A stretch of 64,000 nt of DNA from Achromobacter aegrifaciens (lineage in GTDB: Bacteria; Pseudomonadota; Gammaproteobacteria; Burkholderiales; Burkholderiaceae_B): the NCBI RefSeq assembly GCF_902859735.1, contig NZ_CADIJY010000004.1, positions 372,001-436,000 on the forward strand, given 5' to 3'. Positions within the stretch are counted from its first letter, which is position 1, and every line of letters begins with the position of its first letter. The notes below the pieces were generated by a model. The model was not told the origin of the DNA and did not search any database. It saw only the letters and a program-made list of their open reading frames with translations. Made by a program: the position numbers and the translations under genes. Below are positions 12,400 to 19,864 of the stretch, one piece after another.

Positions 12400-12658
12400 G
12401 GGAACAAACTCCTCTTTACTGGCTCTATGCGAACGAGGCCGCAATTCTATATACGACCAATGCGCACCAAGCGTTTCGCCACACAGTTTCGCAAATGCCA
12501 GTTTTCCTTACATAAAACCCGAACAGGATTTGCGCAATCGTGCTAGCGGGTATTCCCTTGGATCAGGGCCTCTCAAAGAAACTGATATCTGCGGCAACGC
12601 GGCGTTGATAGAATTGCGCCCGCCATTTTTTCGCATACACCATAGGGCTCGCACCCAA

Positions 12659-13210
12659 ATGATCTCCAACACCCCTCCCCGCCTGGGCCTGCTGCCCAGC
12701 CTGATCTTCAGCTCGCGCTGGCTGCAACTGCCCCTGTACCTGGGATTGATCGTCGCGCAAGGCGTCTACGTCATGCTGTTCCTGAAAGAGCTCTGGCACC
12801 TGGTGACGCACGCCAGCAGCTTCGGCGAAATGGAGATCATGCTGATCGTGCTGGGCCTGATCGACGTGGTGATGATCTCGAACCTGCTGGTCATGGTGAT
12901 CGTGGGCGGCTACGAAACCTTCGTGTCCCGCCTGCGCCTGCAAGGCCACCCGGACCAGCCGGAATGGCTCAGCCACGTGAACGCCAGCGTGCTCAAGGTC
13001 AAGCTGGCCATGGCCATCATCGGCATCTCCTCGATCCACCTGCTGCGCACCTTCATCGAGGCCGGCACGCTGGGCACGCCCAACGCGCGCTTCTCCGAGG
13101 CCGGCGTGATGTGGCAGACCATCATCCACGCCCTCTTCATCCTGTCGGCGCTGGGAATTGCGCTGGTGGACAAGCTGGCCACGCCACCGGCGAACCACGC
13201 GAAGCACTGA
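12659..13210 (+). CDS. YqhA-family (TIGR00645) inner-membrane protein
   Basis: The 183-residue protein has about four hydrophobic segments and the family pattern [17 protein letters not shown] near the N-terminus, then ELWHL, a [11 protein letters not shown] helix and a [10 protein letters not shown] loop. That pattern matches the UPF0114/YqhA family, whose role is not known. The ATG at 12659 is favoured because the conserved RWLQLPLY block begins about 20 residues later. It diverges from the M48 gene across 259 bp and ends before a strong terminator. Confidence 0.85.
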   Translation: MISNTPPRLGLLPSLIFSSRWLQLPLYLGLIVAQGVYVMLFLKELWHLVTHASSFGEMEIMLIVLGLIDVVMISNLLVMVIVGGYETFVSRLRLQGHPDQPEWLSHVNASVLKVKLAMAIIGISSIHLLRTFIEAGTLGTPNARFSEAGVMWQTIIHALFILSALGIALVDKLATPPANHAKH

Positions 13211-13248
13211 CGCCGGCAAGCGCCCCAGAGGCGCGCCCGCCCGGCAAC

Positions 13249-13286
13249 AAAAAAAGCCCCCGCACATTGCGTGCGGGGGCTTTTTT
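13249..13286. terminator. Bidirectional terminator
   Basis: AGCCCCCGCAC and GTGCGGGGGCT form an 11-bp stem flanked by A's and TTTTTT. It lies between the converging YqhA-like gene and the first cold-shock gene and can serve both. Confidence 0.92.
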
Positions 13287-13330
13287 CTGGGCGGAGCGCC
13301 GGGCCGGCCCGGGGCGCTGCCCTGCGAAGG

Positions 13331-13537
13331 TCAGGCCGCTACCTTGATGTTCTTTGCGCTGGGACCCTTGGGGCCGGTACCGACCTCAAAGGTGACGCGC
13401 TGGTTTTCCTGCAGCGACTTGTAGCCTTCGCTGCGGATTTCCGAGTAGTGAGCGAAAAGATCCTTGCTGCCATCATCGGGCATGATGAAACCATAACCCT
13501 TTTCGGCGTTGAACCACTTAACGATGCCGGTTGCCAT
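13331..13537 (-). CDS. Cold-shock domain protein (CspA family)
   Basis: This 68-residue protein is a single OB-fold with RNP1 (KGYGFI) and RNP2-like (LFAHYS) motifs for binding single-stranded RNA, the normal length for CspA proteins, which melt RNA structure and assist translation. A leader of about 130 bases runs from a clear promoter to the ATG, suggesting post-transcriptional control as known for cspA. A second copy at 14660-14863 has a similar leader. Whether it is induced by cold cannot be read from sequence. Confidence 0.95.
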   Translation of the reverse strand: MATGIVKWFNAEKGYGFIMPDDGSKDLFAHYSEIRSEGYKSLQENQRVTFEVGTGPKGPSAKNIKVAA

Positions 13538-13674
13538 GGAGTGTCCTTGAACCTAGAAAAAGCGATTGCTCGCGGGGCGCCAGATCATCAAGGATGGGAG
13601 AGGAAGCAACCGCAGTACCACTGACGGCGACAAGTGAAACGCAGACCGCGTCGCTTGAAAATCTCGCTGAACCC

Positions 13675-13704
13675 AGTGTATTGGCGAACCCCGAAAAACG
13701 TCAA
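13675..13704 (-). promoter_or_regulatory. Sigma-70 promoter of the first cold-shock gene
   Basis: On the reverse strand TTGACG (13704-13699), an 18-bp spacer and TACACT (13680-13675) fit the sigma-70 pattern. Transcription from it gives a leader of about 130 bases. I see no further gene in the 13538-13867 gap, which holds this leader and promoter. Confidence 0.65.
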
Positions 13705-13867
13705 ACATCCGCAAATTCAGGAGCACCGCCAAAGCAGCGGAGAAGCAAGGCCGGCGCGGGTTTGACACCGCCAGGCAGCCCGGAAATTTTCAACTTGGCA
13801 CGCGTAGACACATGCGGATACCTGCTGCCGGAAAGGCGCCTGGACCCACGTGCCGCGCGCGGTGCGC

Positions 13868-14431
13868 CTACCCCGCAAACCCGCCGGAATCGAGAAACTC
13901 CTGCTCCGCCTGCGTAGTTTGCCGGCCCAACGCGGCATTGCGATGGGGAAAGCGCCCGAAGCGCTTGATGATGTCGCGATGCAGGACCGCCCAGCGCAGC
14001 GAGTCGGCGTCCAATGGTTCCATCAAGGCCACGGCGCGGTTTTGCGCGGCGAGGTTCTCCGCGTGCTCGAAGGGCAGGTAGAAAAACTGACGCAGTTGCG
14101 GGTCCACCCCCAGATCATGGCCGGCCGCGATGGCCCGGTCGGCGAAGTACTGGGCCAAAGGGTCCGTGGCGAACATGTGCGCCGTCCCCCGGTAGGCGTT
14201 GCGCGGAAACTGGTCCAACAGGACCATCAGGGCCAAGGCGCCGGTGGCATCGTCCAGCCACGCATCCAACTGGCGCGCGGCCGCAGCCATGTGGGCGGCC
14301 TCGAAACGGGCGCGGAAGGCTGCGTCGAAGTCCGCGCTCTTGTTGAACCACTGTTGCGGGCCGGCATCGCGCCAGAACGCCACCACCTCGTGGGGCTGCG
14401 GAACGATTTGCGTGGCGGGGGTAGAAGTCAT
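13868..14431 (-). CDS. DUF924-family protein
   Basis: The 187-residue protein has the motifs of the DUF924 family: FWRDAGPQQWFNKS near the N-terminus, LLDQFPRN in the middle, YLPFEHAE, and FGRFPHRN near the C-terminus. The fold is a helical, TPR-like repeat; the function is unknown. The ATG at 14431 gives the usual family start, about ten residues before the conserved region. It lies alone between the two cold-shock genes on the same strand. Confidence 0.85.
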   Translation of the reverse strand: MTSTPATQIVPQPHEVVAFWRDAGPQQWFNKSADFDAAFRARFEAAHMAAAARQLDAWLDDATGALALMVLLDQFPRNAYRGTAHMFATDPLAQYFADRAIAAGHDLGVDPQLRQFFYLPFEHAENLAAQNRAVALMEPLDADSLRWAVLHRDIIKRFGRFPHRNAALGRQTTQAEQEFLDSGGFAG

Positions 14432-14614
14432 GAGCGCGCATATCCTGAAGTCGAAAGCAAGGCCGACAATAACAGAGACGCGCACCATATTAGGATCCAT
14501 ACACCGAATGAATGAATCGGGTGTGACTTGGAAACCTGAATAACGCACTCTAGGGATTACCCTGAGATTACGAGCGCAGCGATACTTTCCATGTTTAGGA
14601 ACGCTGCGGCAGAA

Positions 14615-14640
14615 AACAAAAAAGCCCCACGAGGGGGCTT
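14615..14640 (-). terminator. Terminator after the second cold-shock gene
   Basis: On the reverse strand AGCCCCCTCGTGGGGCTT forms a hairpin followed by a TTTTTT run. Confidence 0.8.
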
Positions 14641-14659
14641 CTATCGAAAACTCAGACCC

Positions 14660-14863
14660 TTACAGGACCTGGATCTTCGTAGCTTGCGGGCCCTTGGGGC
14701 CGTTGGCCGTCACAAAGCTGACGCGCTGGTTCTCTTCCAGAGACTTGAAGCCCGAGCCCTGAATTTCGGAGAAGTGAGCGAACAGATCCTTACCACCCGC
14801 TTCCGGAGTGATGAAGCCATAGCCCTTTTCCGAGTTGAACCACTTAACGACGCCGGTTTCCAT
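14660..14863 (-). CDS. Second cold-shock domain protein (CspA family)
   Basis: A 67-residue OB-fold with KGYGFI and LFAHFS motifs, close to its neighbour at 13331-13537 along most of its length. It probably arose by duplication; one DUF924 gene separates the two. Its leader of about 130 bases shares short blocks with that of the neighbour (see findings). The start is the ATG at 14863; the longer frame has no family match. Confidence 0.95.
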   Translation of the reverse strand: METGVVKWFNSEKGYGFITPEAGGKDLFAHFSEIQGSGFKSLEENQRVSFVTANGPKGPQATKIQVL

Positions 14864-15000
14864 ACTGTATTTCCTAGAGATAATGGGCAAATGCCCGGAG
14901 GTCACGAATCAATCAAGGAGGGGACAGTAGAACAATAACGCTGAGCCGGAAAAGGCACGGCACTGAACGAAAATCGCAACGCTTGTGATCGTGTGCCGAC

Positions 15001-15029
15001 ACTATCGTTAGGTTCCCCTCACAAGTCAA
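15001..15029 (-). promoter_or_regulatory. Sigma-70 promoter of the second cold-shock gene
   Basis: TTGACT (15029-15024), a 17-bp spacer and GATAGT (15006-15001) on the reverse strand. Upstream of it, 15030-15180 is unusually AT-rich and could act as an UP element; this stretch carries no gene that I can support. Confidence 0.6.
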
Positions 15030-15238
15030 CATAATCCTAAAAAATGCGTGCCAATAATGCAACAAAGAGAAACTGCACGCGGATTCCACACATTTTCATA
15101 GGCAATAAGAAGTCCTGCATAGGTGTTTACACCCACGCATCATAAAAAAACAATCTAGGCTTATATAAATGCCGCCTGCCCGCGTACGAGGATTTCTTCA
15201 TACGCCGTTCGGGCTAGCACTTTGGTTTGCCGCCAGGC

Positions 15239-15559
15239 TTACTCGTCGATAGGTAAACCCAGCAGATCGAGCGCCGCGCCGAAAGCATCGGGACCCGAGC
15301 AAAGGAAAACCGCCACGTCGCCGGGATTCATATTCTCCAGGACTTGGTCGATCTGTTCTTGCGCATTATCAACATTGTCGACACTAGAGGCGTGTATGTC
15401 AGCCCCTGCTTCGACTTTTTCACGCGGCACGATGTCTGCGATCGCATTGAGATCCGCCACGCCTTCCAGGACGTAGACGCTGATGCTCTCGCCATCCAGC
15501 GTGGTGTGCAGCTCGACGCCGCCCGCTACGTCGGCAACCTGCCGACTTACTATTTCCAT
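15239..15559 (-). CDS. Small acidic protein of unknown function
   Basis: The 106-residue product has no family I recognise. It is acidic, has no signal peptide or membrane segment, and alternates hydrophobic strands (ELHTTLDGESISVYVLEGV) with helices rich in Asp/Glu (VDNAQEQIDQVLENM), ending in a small hydrophobic helix. The ATG at 15559 is preferred to the upstream in-frame start, which begins with a basic stretch unlike the rest. It lies 93 bp downstream of another unknown gene on the same strand and could be co-transcribed with it. Confidence 0.6.
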   Translation of the reverse strand: MEIVSRQVADVAGGVELHTTLDGESISVYVLEGVADLNAIADIVPREKVEAGADIHASSVDNVDNAQEQIDQVLENMNPGDVAVFLCSGPDAFGAALDLLGLPIDE

Positions 15560-15652
15560 GATCACTCTTCCTTGACTTGCGGGCGCTGCCCGCCTGGGCA
15601 CGCACCTTGCAGGTGCACTCGCACGCCCAGGCGCGACTATAACAGCCTTGGG

Positions 15653-16051
15653 CTAATGCTTCTTGACAGTAGGACCAAGCGACTGCCGCGCGGCGCCGGA
15701 GGTGGCGGCAACGGAACGGGTCCGCACCCCGGCATCGGCCAGAACCCGGACCAGCGGCTTCTGCGCCGCCAGGAAGCGGTCCTTCTCCTCGCCGGCAAGC
15801 TTGCAGACGAACATCTGGGCCAGGAGCTGCGTACGGCGGGCCTTGCGGTTGCCGGCCTCCTGGGCCAGCCAGTCGCCGACCCACGCCGCCGCCGCATCCG
15901 CATCGCCCTGCAGCTTGATATGGCCAAGCAGATCGAACACGGTCACGCCTTCGATGCGGCCGTCCTCGCTGCGCGTGAGAAAGAGCTTGGCGGCCTGGCC
16001 CGTGTAGCCGGGGATCAGCGCGAGGCAATCGCGCTCTGCGGGTTTCTTCAT
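15653..16051 (-). CDS. Hypothetical protein, 132 residues
   Basis: I do not recognise a family. The protein is soluble, with a possible beta-rich first half (LTRSEDGRIEGVTVFDLLGHIKL) and a helical, basic second half with Trp residues near 57-61. Codon use is typical of the neighbourhood, so it is likely real. It diverges from the DUF2513-like gene at 16177 with about 125 bp between them. A weak upstream GATTCC is the only candidate ribosome site. Confidence 0.6.
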   Translation of the reverse strand: MKKPAERDCLALIPGYTGQAAKLFLTRSEDGRIEGVTVFDLLGHIKLQGDADAAAAWVGDWLAQEAGNRKARRTQLLAQMFVCKLAGEEKDRFLAAQKPLVRVLADAGVRTRSVAATSGAARQSLGPTVKKH

Positions 16052-16176
16052 GGAATCTGCATGTATCGGTTATCGAGAACCCTGGACTGTAACCCGGCTG
16101 CGGCCCCTGTCGCGTCGCGGCAATGGATCTCTGCTATCGTCGGCCTGTCTTTTACCCCCAATGAATGGTGGACAAC

Positions 16177-16476
16177 ATGCAACGTGATTTCGACCTGGTC
16201 GTCACTATCCTGGGCGCCCTGCGCGACGCCCCCGGCCCCAACCTGAGCACGCACGACATCAAGAACGTGGCCCTGGCGCCGCATCCCGAAGAGCAAGGCC
16301 TGCAACTGATTGCGCATCACCTCGACCTGCTGGAAGACGCGGGCCTGGTCAAGCAGATCAGCGAGACGGCGGCCACTGCGGGCGCGACGCGCTGGCGCAT
16401 CACCTGGAAGGGCTACGACGCCCTGGAACAGGATGAAGAAGACGAAGACGACGAAGATTTCGACGCCGAAGAATAA
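16177..16476 (+). CDS. DUF2513-like small protein
   Basis: The 99-residue protein starts MQRDFDLVVTILGAL, and continues with a winged-helix-like pattern (AHHLDLLEDAGLVKQI, then TRWRITWKGYDALEQ), resembling DUF2513 proteins of unknown role. The C-terminus is a run of Asp/Glu. GGTGGA six bases before the ATG at 16177 supports this start; an in-frame ATG at 16165 is the alternative. Such winged helices may be remnants of regulators, but no partner is evident. Confidence 0.65.
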   Translation: MQRDFDLVVTILGALRDAPGPNLSTHDIKNVALAPHPEEQGLQLIAHHLDLLEDAGLVKQISETAATAGATRWRITWKGYDALEQDEEDEDDEDFDAEE

Positions 16477-16488
16477 GGCGCGAAGCGC

Positions 16489-16761
16489 TCAGCGGCGCAA
16501 GAGTATGCGCCGCGTGAGCAGCGATGCGGCGGCGCCGATCACCAGGCTGAACATGAAGGCGGCGATCGACAGCATCGCCGACAGTTCGCTGAAGCCGCCG
16601 TGGCGGGACAGCAGGAACACCGCCACGCCCACCGCCGCGGCCAGCGCGACAACCCCCAGCAGCACCCGCTTGACGGAGCCCAGGCGCCCGCATAGCGAGC
16701 CGCCTGCCAGCGCCGCCGCCACCATAGCGGCCATGGACCAGAACAGGTATTCGTACTGCAT
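16489..16761 (-). CDS. Small membrane protein of unknown function
   Basis: Ninety residues with three hydrophobic helices (about 7-25, 33-52 and 60-80) and a basic end (LTRRILLRR), so an inner-membrane protein. No family is recognised. The ATG at 16761 sits directly before the first helix; the longer frame adds an unconvincing Pro/Ser-rich stretch. It follows the RidA-family gene by 70 bp on the same strand. Confidence 0.55.
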   Translation of the reverse strand: MQYEYLFWSMAAMVAAALAGGSLCGRLGSVKRVLLGVVALAAAVGVAVFLLSRHGGFSELSAMLSIAAFMFSLVIGAAASLLTRRILLRR

Positions 16762-16831
16762 GCGGACGGTCTCCCCCGAAGGTATTGAGGCGCAGGCATT
16801 ATAGGCGTCCGCCTGCGCGGTCCGCCGCGGG

Positions 16832-17218
16832 CTAGGCGACGGCGACCACGCTGATCTCCACCTGGGCGCCGTAGTGCAGCTCGCGGGTGGGCACAATGGC
16901 CCGCGCGGGCCGGTGAGCGCCGAAGCACTCCTCGTAGACTTGGTTGACCTCGTCCCAAAGCGCCACGTCCGGGATGTACACGGTCACGCTGGCGACCGCG
17001 GCAAGCGACGCGCCGGCCGCTTCGAGTATGGCGCGAACACTGCGCAGCGCTTCCCGGGTCTGGGCCGCGGCGCCATCGGCCAGCGCTGGTCGCGCGCCCG
17101 GCGCAGCGGGCGGCAGGAAGCCCAATTGCCCCGAAACGAATATGAAACCGTTGGCGCGGACCGCCTGCGAATAATGGCCCGCGGGCGGCGTGGCCCGATT
17201 CGTATGGATGAGATCCAT
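16832..17218 (-). CDS. RidA-family enamine/imine deaminase
   Basis: The 128-residue protein has the RidA/YjgF/UK114 fold pattern: GHYSQAVRANGFIFVSGQLGF, the TREALRSVRAILEAAG helix, and the substrate-binding Arg (Arg106 in RPARAIVP), followed by QVEISVVAVA. RidA hydrolyses 2-aminoacrylate and related enamines made by PLP dehydratases. It lies 24 bp downstream of a D-serine dehydratase-like gene, so the pair would form and then clear a reactive enamine. This assignment of partnership is inferred from context. Confidence 0.88.
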   Translation of the reverse strand: MDLIHTNRATPPAGHYSQAVRANGFIFVSGQLGFLPPAAPGARPALADGAAAQTREALRSVRAILEAAGASLAAVASVTVYIPDVALWDEVNQVYEECFGAHRPARAIVPTRELHYGAQVEISVVAVA

Positions 17219-17242
17219 GCATGCCTCCTCGTGAAAGGCGGC

Positions 17243-18400
17243 TTACCAGCCGCGAAAGCGTTCCCAATGCGCCACCACCCCGGACGAATCCGGACGCACG
17301 ACCTCGTAGGCATCATGCTGGGCGCAGGTCGCGCAGGCGTGATTGGGCACGATGCGCAGCTTCGCCCCCAGCGGCAGCTCGGGCAAGGCGGCGCCGCTGC
17401 CAGGACGCACCTTGATGATGCCCTGCTCCTGGTTGGTCTCGGCCAGCAGCAAGTCGGGATAGACCGTGCCGCTGGCGTCGCACACCAGGCCGTACAGTTG
17501 GTCCACCCGCTGCTTGGCCGTGCCCCGGTCGCGCGACATGGCCATCCATCCGGCATCCACCAGGATCCAGCCCTTGTCCGGCTGATGGCCGATCACGGTC
17601 GTCAACACCGTGGCGGCGATGTCGTCGACCGTACACACGCCCAGCCCGGCCATCACCAGATCGAAGAATACGTATACGCCCGCGCGCACTTCGGTCACGC
17701 CATCGAGCTTGCGGGCGAAATGCGCGGTGGGGGTGGATCCCACGCTGACCACGGGACATGGCAGGCCAGCCTGGCGGATCGCCTCGGCGCAACTCACGGC
17801 CGCCACGCGCTCCTGCTCGGCCATGTCGGCAATGGCGTCGACGCTATCGCAGCCGTACGACTCGCCGGCGTGCGTCATGACGCCGCGCAGGCACGCGCCG
17901 TCCTCATGCAGGACGCGCGCAATCGCCAGCAACTGTGCCGTATTACCCGGCTGCACCCCGGCGCGATGGCCGTCGCAGTCGATCTCGATCAGTGCCGGGA
18001 TGGCGTCGCCAGCATCCCTCCCCCGCTGGGCGACGGCGCGCGCCGCTTCGAGGCTGTCCACCACCACGGTGAGATCCACGCCGCGGCGGCGCAGCGCCAG
18101 CACGCGGTCCAGCTTTGCTGGCGACACGCCCACGGCGTACAGCAGGTCGGTGACGCCGGCAGCCGCGAACTGTTCGGCCTCCTGCAGCGTGGACACGGCG
18201 GCCGGCCCCTGGGGTGTAGACATGAGCCGGCGCGCGACATCTATCGATTTGGGCGTCTTCAGGTGCGGACGCAGTTGCACCCCGTGCCCGGCCATCAGCG
18301 CATTCAGACGATCGATGTTGCGCATCATGCGCGTCTCGTCGAGCAGCAGGCACGGGGTATCCAGGGTCTCGAGGGAGGAAGGCGTGGCGTTCTGGTTCAT
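17243..18400 (-). CDS. D-serine dehydratase / D-threonine aldolase-like PLP enzyme
   Basis: This fold-type III PLP enzyme (385 residues) has the alanine-racemase-like barrel with the PLP-lysine motif RPHLKTPKS (Lys48) and the C-terminal metal site NHACATC that defines the DSD1/DTA group; the His-x-Cys pair binds zinc in eukaryotic D-serine dehydratase. It either dehydrates D-serine or D-threonine, or splits D-3-hydroxy amino acids. A RidA gene directly downstream favours a dehydratase, because only that reaction releases an enamine. It diverges from a LysR gene that is the likely regulator. Confidence 0.85.
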   Translation of the reverse strand: MNQNATPSSLETLDTPCLLLDETRMMRNIDRLNALMAGHGVQLRPHLKTPKSIDVARRLMSTPQGPAAVSTLQEAEQFAAAGVTDLLYAVGVSPAKLDRVLALRRRGVDLTVVVDSLEAARAVAQRGRDAGDAIPALIEIDCDGHRAGVQPGNTAQLLAIARVLHEDGACLRGVMTHAGESYGCDSVDAIADMAEQERVAAVSCAEAIRQAGLPCPVVSVGSTPTAHFARKLDGVTEVRAGVYVFFDLVMAGLGVCTVDDIAATVLTTVIGHQPDKGWILVDAGWMAMSRDRGTAKQRVDQLYGLVCDASGTVYPDLLLAETNQEQGIIKVRPGSGAALPELPLGAKLRIVPNHACATCAQHDAYEVVRPDSSGVVAHWERFRGW

Positions 18401-18463
18401 GGCGTTCTCGGCATGGCGTATCGGGGAATGGCTGAAGTATGGCGCGACGGCGGTTCCGCGTGT

Positions 18464-18491
18464 TTAATCTAGACTTAATCATCCATTAATC
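18464..18491. promoter_or_regulatory. Triple TTAATC operator candidate between the D-amino-acid gene and LysR
   Basis: TTAATC occurs at 18464, 18475 and 18486, exactly 11 bp apart, so all copies face the same side of the helix. The first two enclose TTAATCTAGACTTAA, an interrupted palindrome of the T-N11-A kind used by LysR proteins. The array ends 9 bp before the LysR start codon, suited to autoregulation and control of the divergent operon. Confidence 0.55.
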
Positions 18492-18500
18492 CATGCCTGC

Positions 18501-19406
18501 ATGATTACGACTGAAGACCTGCGTTTCTTCCTTAGCCTGGCCGCCACCCGCTCGCTGGCCGAAGCGGCGCGCGCGCTGGATGTCACGCCTCCCGCAGTCA
18601 CCCAAAGACTGCATACGCTGGAAAAACGGCTGGGGGTCAGGCTGGTCAACCGTTCGGGACGCGGCACCGCGCTGACCGACGAAGGCAGGCTGCTGGCGCT
18701 GCGGGCGGAACAGATCTGCGGCGAACTGGGCGACCTGGCCGACGAACTGGCAGGCCGCAGGGGCGTGGTGGCAGGCCATCTGCGCGTGGTCGCGCCGCTA
18801 GGATTCGGGCAGCGCTACATCGCTGGGTTGGTCGCCGAGTTCCGCAGCCAAAGCGCGGACGTGACCGCCAGCCTGACGCTATCCGACGGGCCGCCGCGGC
18901 TGGCTTCCGATGACTGGGATGTGATGGTTCACATCGGCGAGCTGCGCGATTCGACATTGGTCGCGTACCCGCTGGCGCCCAATCGCCGGATCCTGTGCGC
19001 GGCGCCCTCCTACCTGGCGCGCCACGGCGCTCCTGCCAAGCCCGAGGACCTGCGCGGGCACGACTGCATCGCGCTGCGCGAGAACGATGAAGACGTGACC
19101 TTGTGGCGCTTCAAGCATGGACGCGGCCCGGCCGTGGGGGTGCGCGTGGCGCCGGTGCTGTCCAGCAATGCCGGGGAAACCGCCGTGGAGTGGGCCCTGG
19201 CCGGGCACGGCATCATCGTGCGCTCGGAATGGGATGTGGCCACGCATCTGCAGGCGCGCGCGCTGGTGCCGCTGCTGCCCGGCTGGACCTTGCCGTCGGC
19301 CGACGTGGTGGCCCTGGTGAAATCGCGCCAGGAACTGCCCGCGCGCACGGCCGGCTTTCTGGCGCATCTGCGCGCCGCCTTTGCAACGGCGCCCTGGCGC
19401 GCCTAG
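18501..19406 (+). CDS. LysR-family transcriptional regulator
   Basis: A 301-residue LysR protein: N-terminal winged HTH (LRFFLSLAATRSLAEAARALDVTPPAVTQ) and a periplasmic-binding-like effector domain from about residue 90. It diverges from the D-serine dehydratase/RidA operon and probably senses a D-amino acid. Its stop codon shares the bases CTAG with the stop of the convergent RidA-like gene. Confidence 0.92.
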   Translation: MITTEDLRFFLSLAATRSLAEAARALDVTPPAVTQRLHTLEKRLGVRLVNRSGRGTALTDEGRLLALRAEQICGELGDLADELAGRRGVVAGHLRVVAPLGFGQRYIAGLVAEFRSQSADVTASLTLSDGPPRLASDDWDVMVHIGELRDSTLVAYPLAPNRRILCAAPSYLARHGAPAKPEDLRGHDCIALRENDEDVTLWRFKHGRGPAVGVRVAPVLSSNAGETAVEWALAGHGIIVRSEWDVATHLQARALVPLLPGWTLPSADVVALVKSRQELPARTAGFLAHLRAAFATAPWRA

Positions 19407-19801
19407 TCGAGCATGGCCTCGGCCTCGATCTCGATCAGCCATTCCGGCAGCGACAGGCCGCTGACGATGATCCACGATGAGGGCGGAGGATCTTTCTTGA
19501 AGCGGTCGCGCAGCGCCTGCGCAATGACTTCCTGATCCTCCCTGGCCGTTTCGCAGATGTAGATGCGCAGCATGATCACCTGCGCCAAAGTGCCGCCGGC
19601 CGCAGCCAGCACGCGCTCGACATTGTCCAGCGCGGCTTCGGTCTGCTCCTGCAGGCCCGGCCCCGCCGTACGCTCGTTGATGTCGACGCCAACCTGGCCG
19701 GACAGCAGCATGCGGCGCTGCCCCGTGACGATGACGGCCTGGCTGAATCCATACTGGACGGTGTTGAACACGGTGTCGGGATTGACGACTGTTCTGGACA
19801 T
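19403..19801 (-). CDS. RidA-like protein lacking the catalytic arginine
   Basis: The 132-residue protein has the RidA fold (LLSGQVGVDINERTAG, EAALDNVERVLAAAGGTLAQV) but where RidA has Pro-Ala-Arg it has PPSSWIIV, Ser at about residue 108-109, so the substrate-binding Arg is missing. Such members belong to Rid subfamilies without imine deaminase activity. It converges on the LysR gene, overlapping by 4 bp at the stop codons, and is read from its own promoter downstream of the MFS gene. Its role is unknown, perhaps binding or hydrolysing a different ligand. Confidence 0.85.
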   Translation of the reverse strand: MSRTVVNPDTVFNTVQYGFSQAVIVTGQRRMLLSGQVGVDINERTAGPGLQEQTEAALDNVERVLAAAGGTLAQVIMLRIYICETAREDQEVIAQALRDRFKKDPPPSSWIIVSGLSLPEWLIEIEAEAMLD

Positions 19802-19864
19802 GCGGTTCTCCTTGCGGCGCGCCTGGTGAGGGCGCCGGACTCCCCATTCTATCGGCCGGCCTGG

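Noticed and set aside
13553-13768. 71-codon reverse frame upstream of the first cold-shock gene
   Set aside because: It covers the leader and promoter of that gene, has poor codon use and no family.
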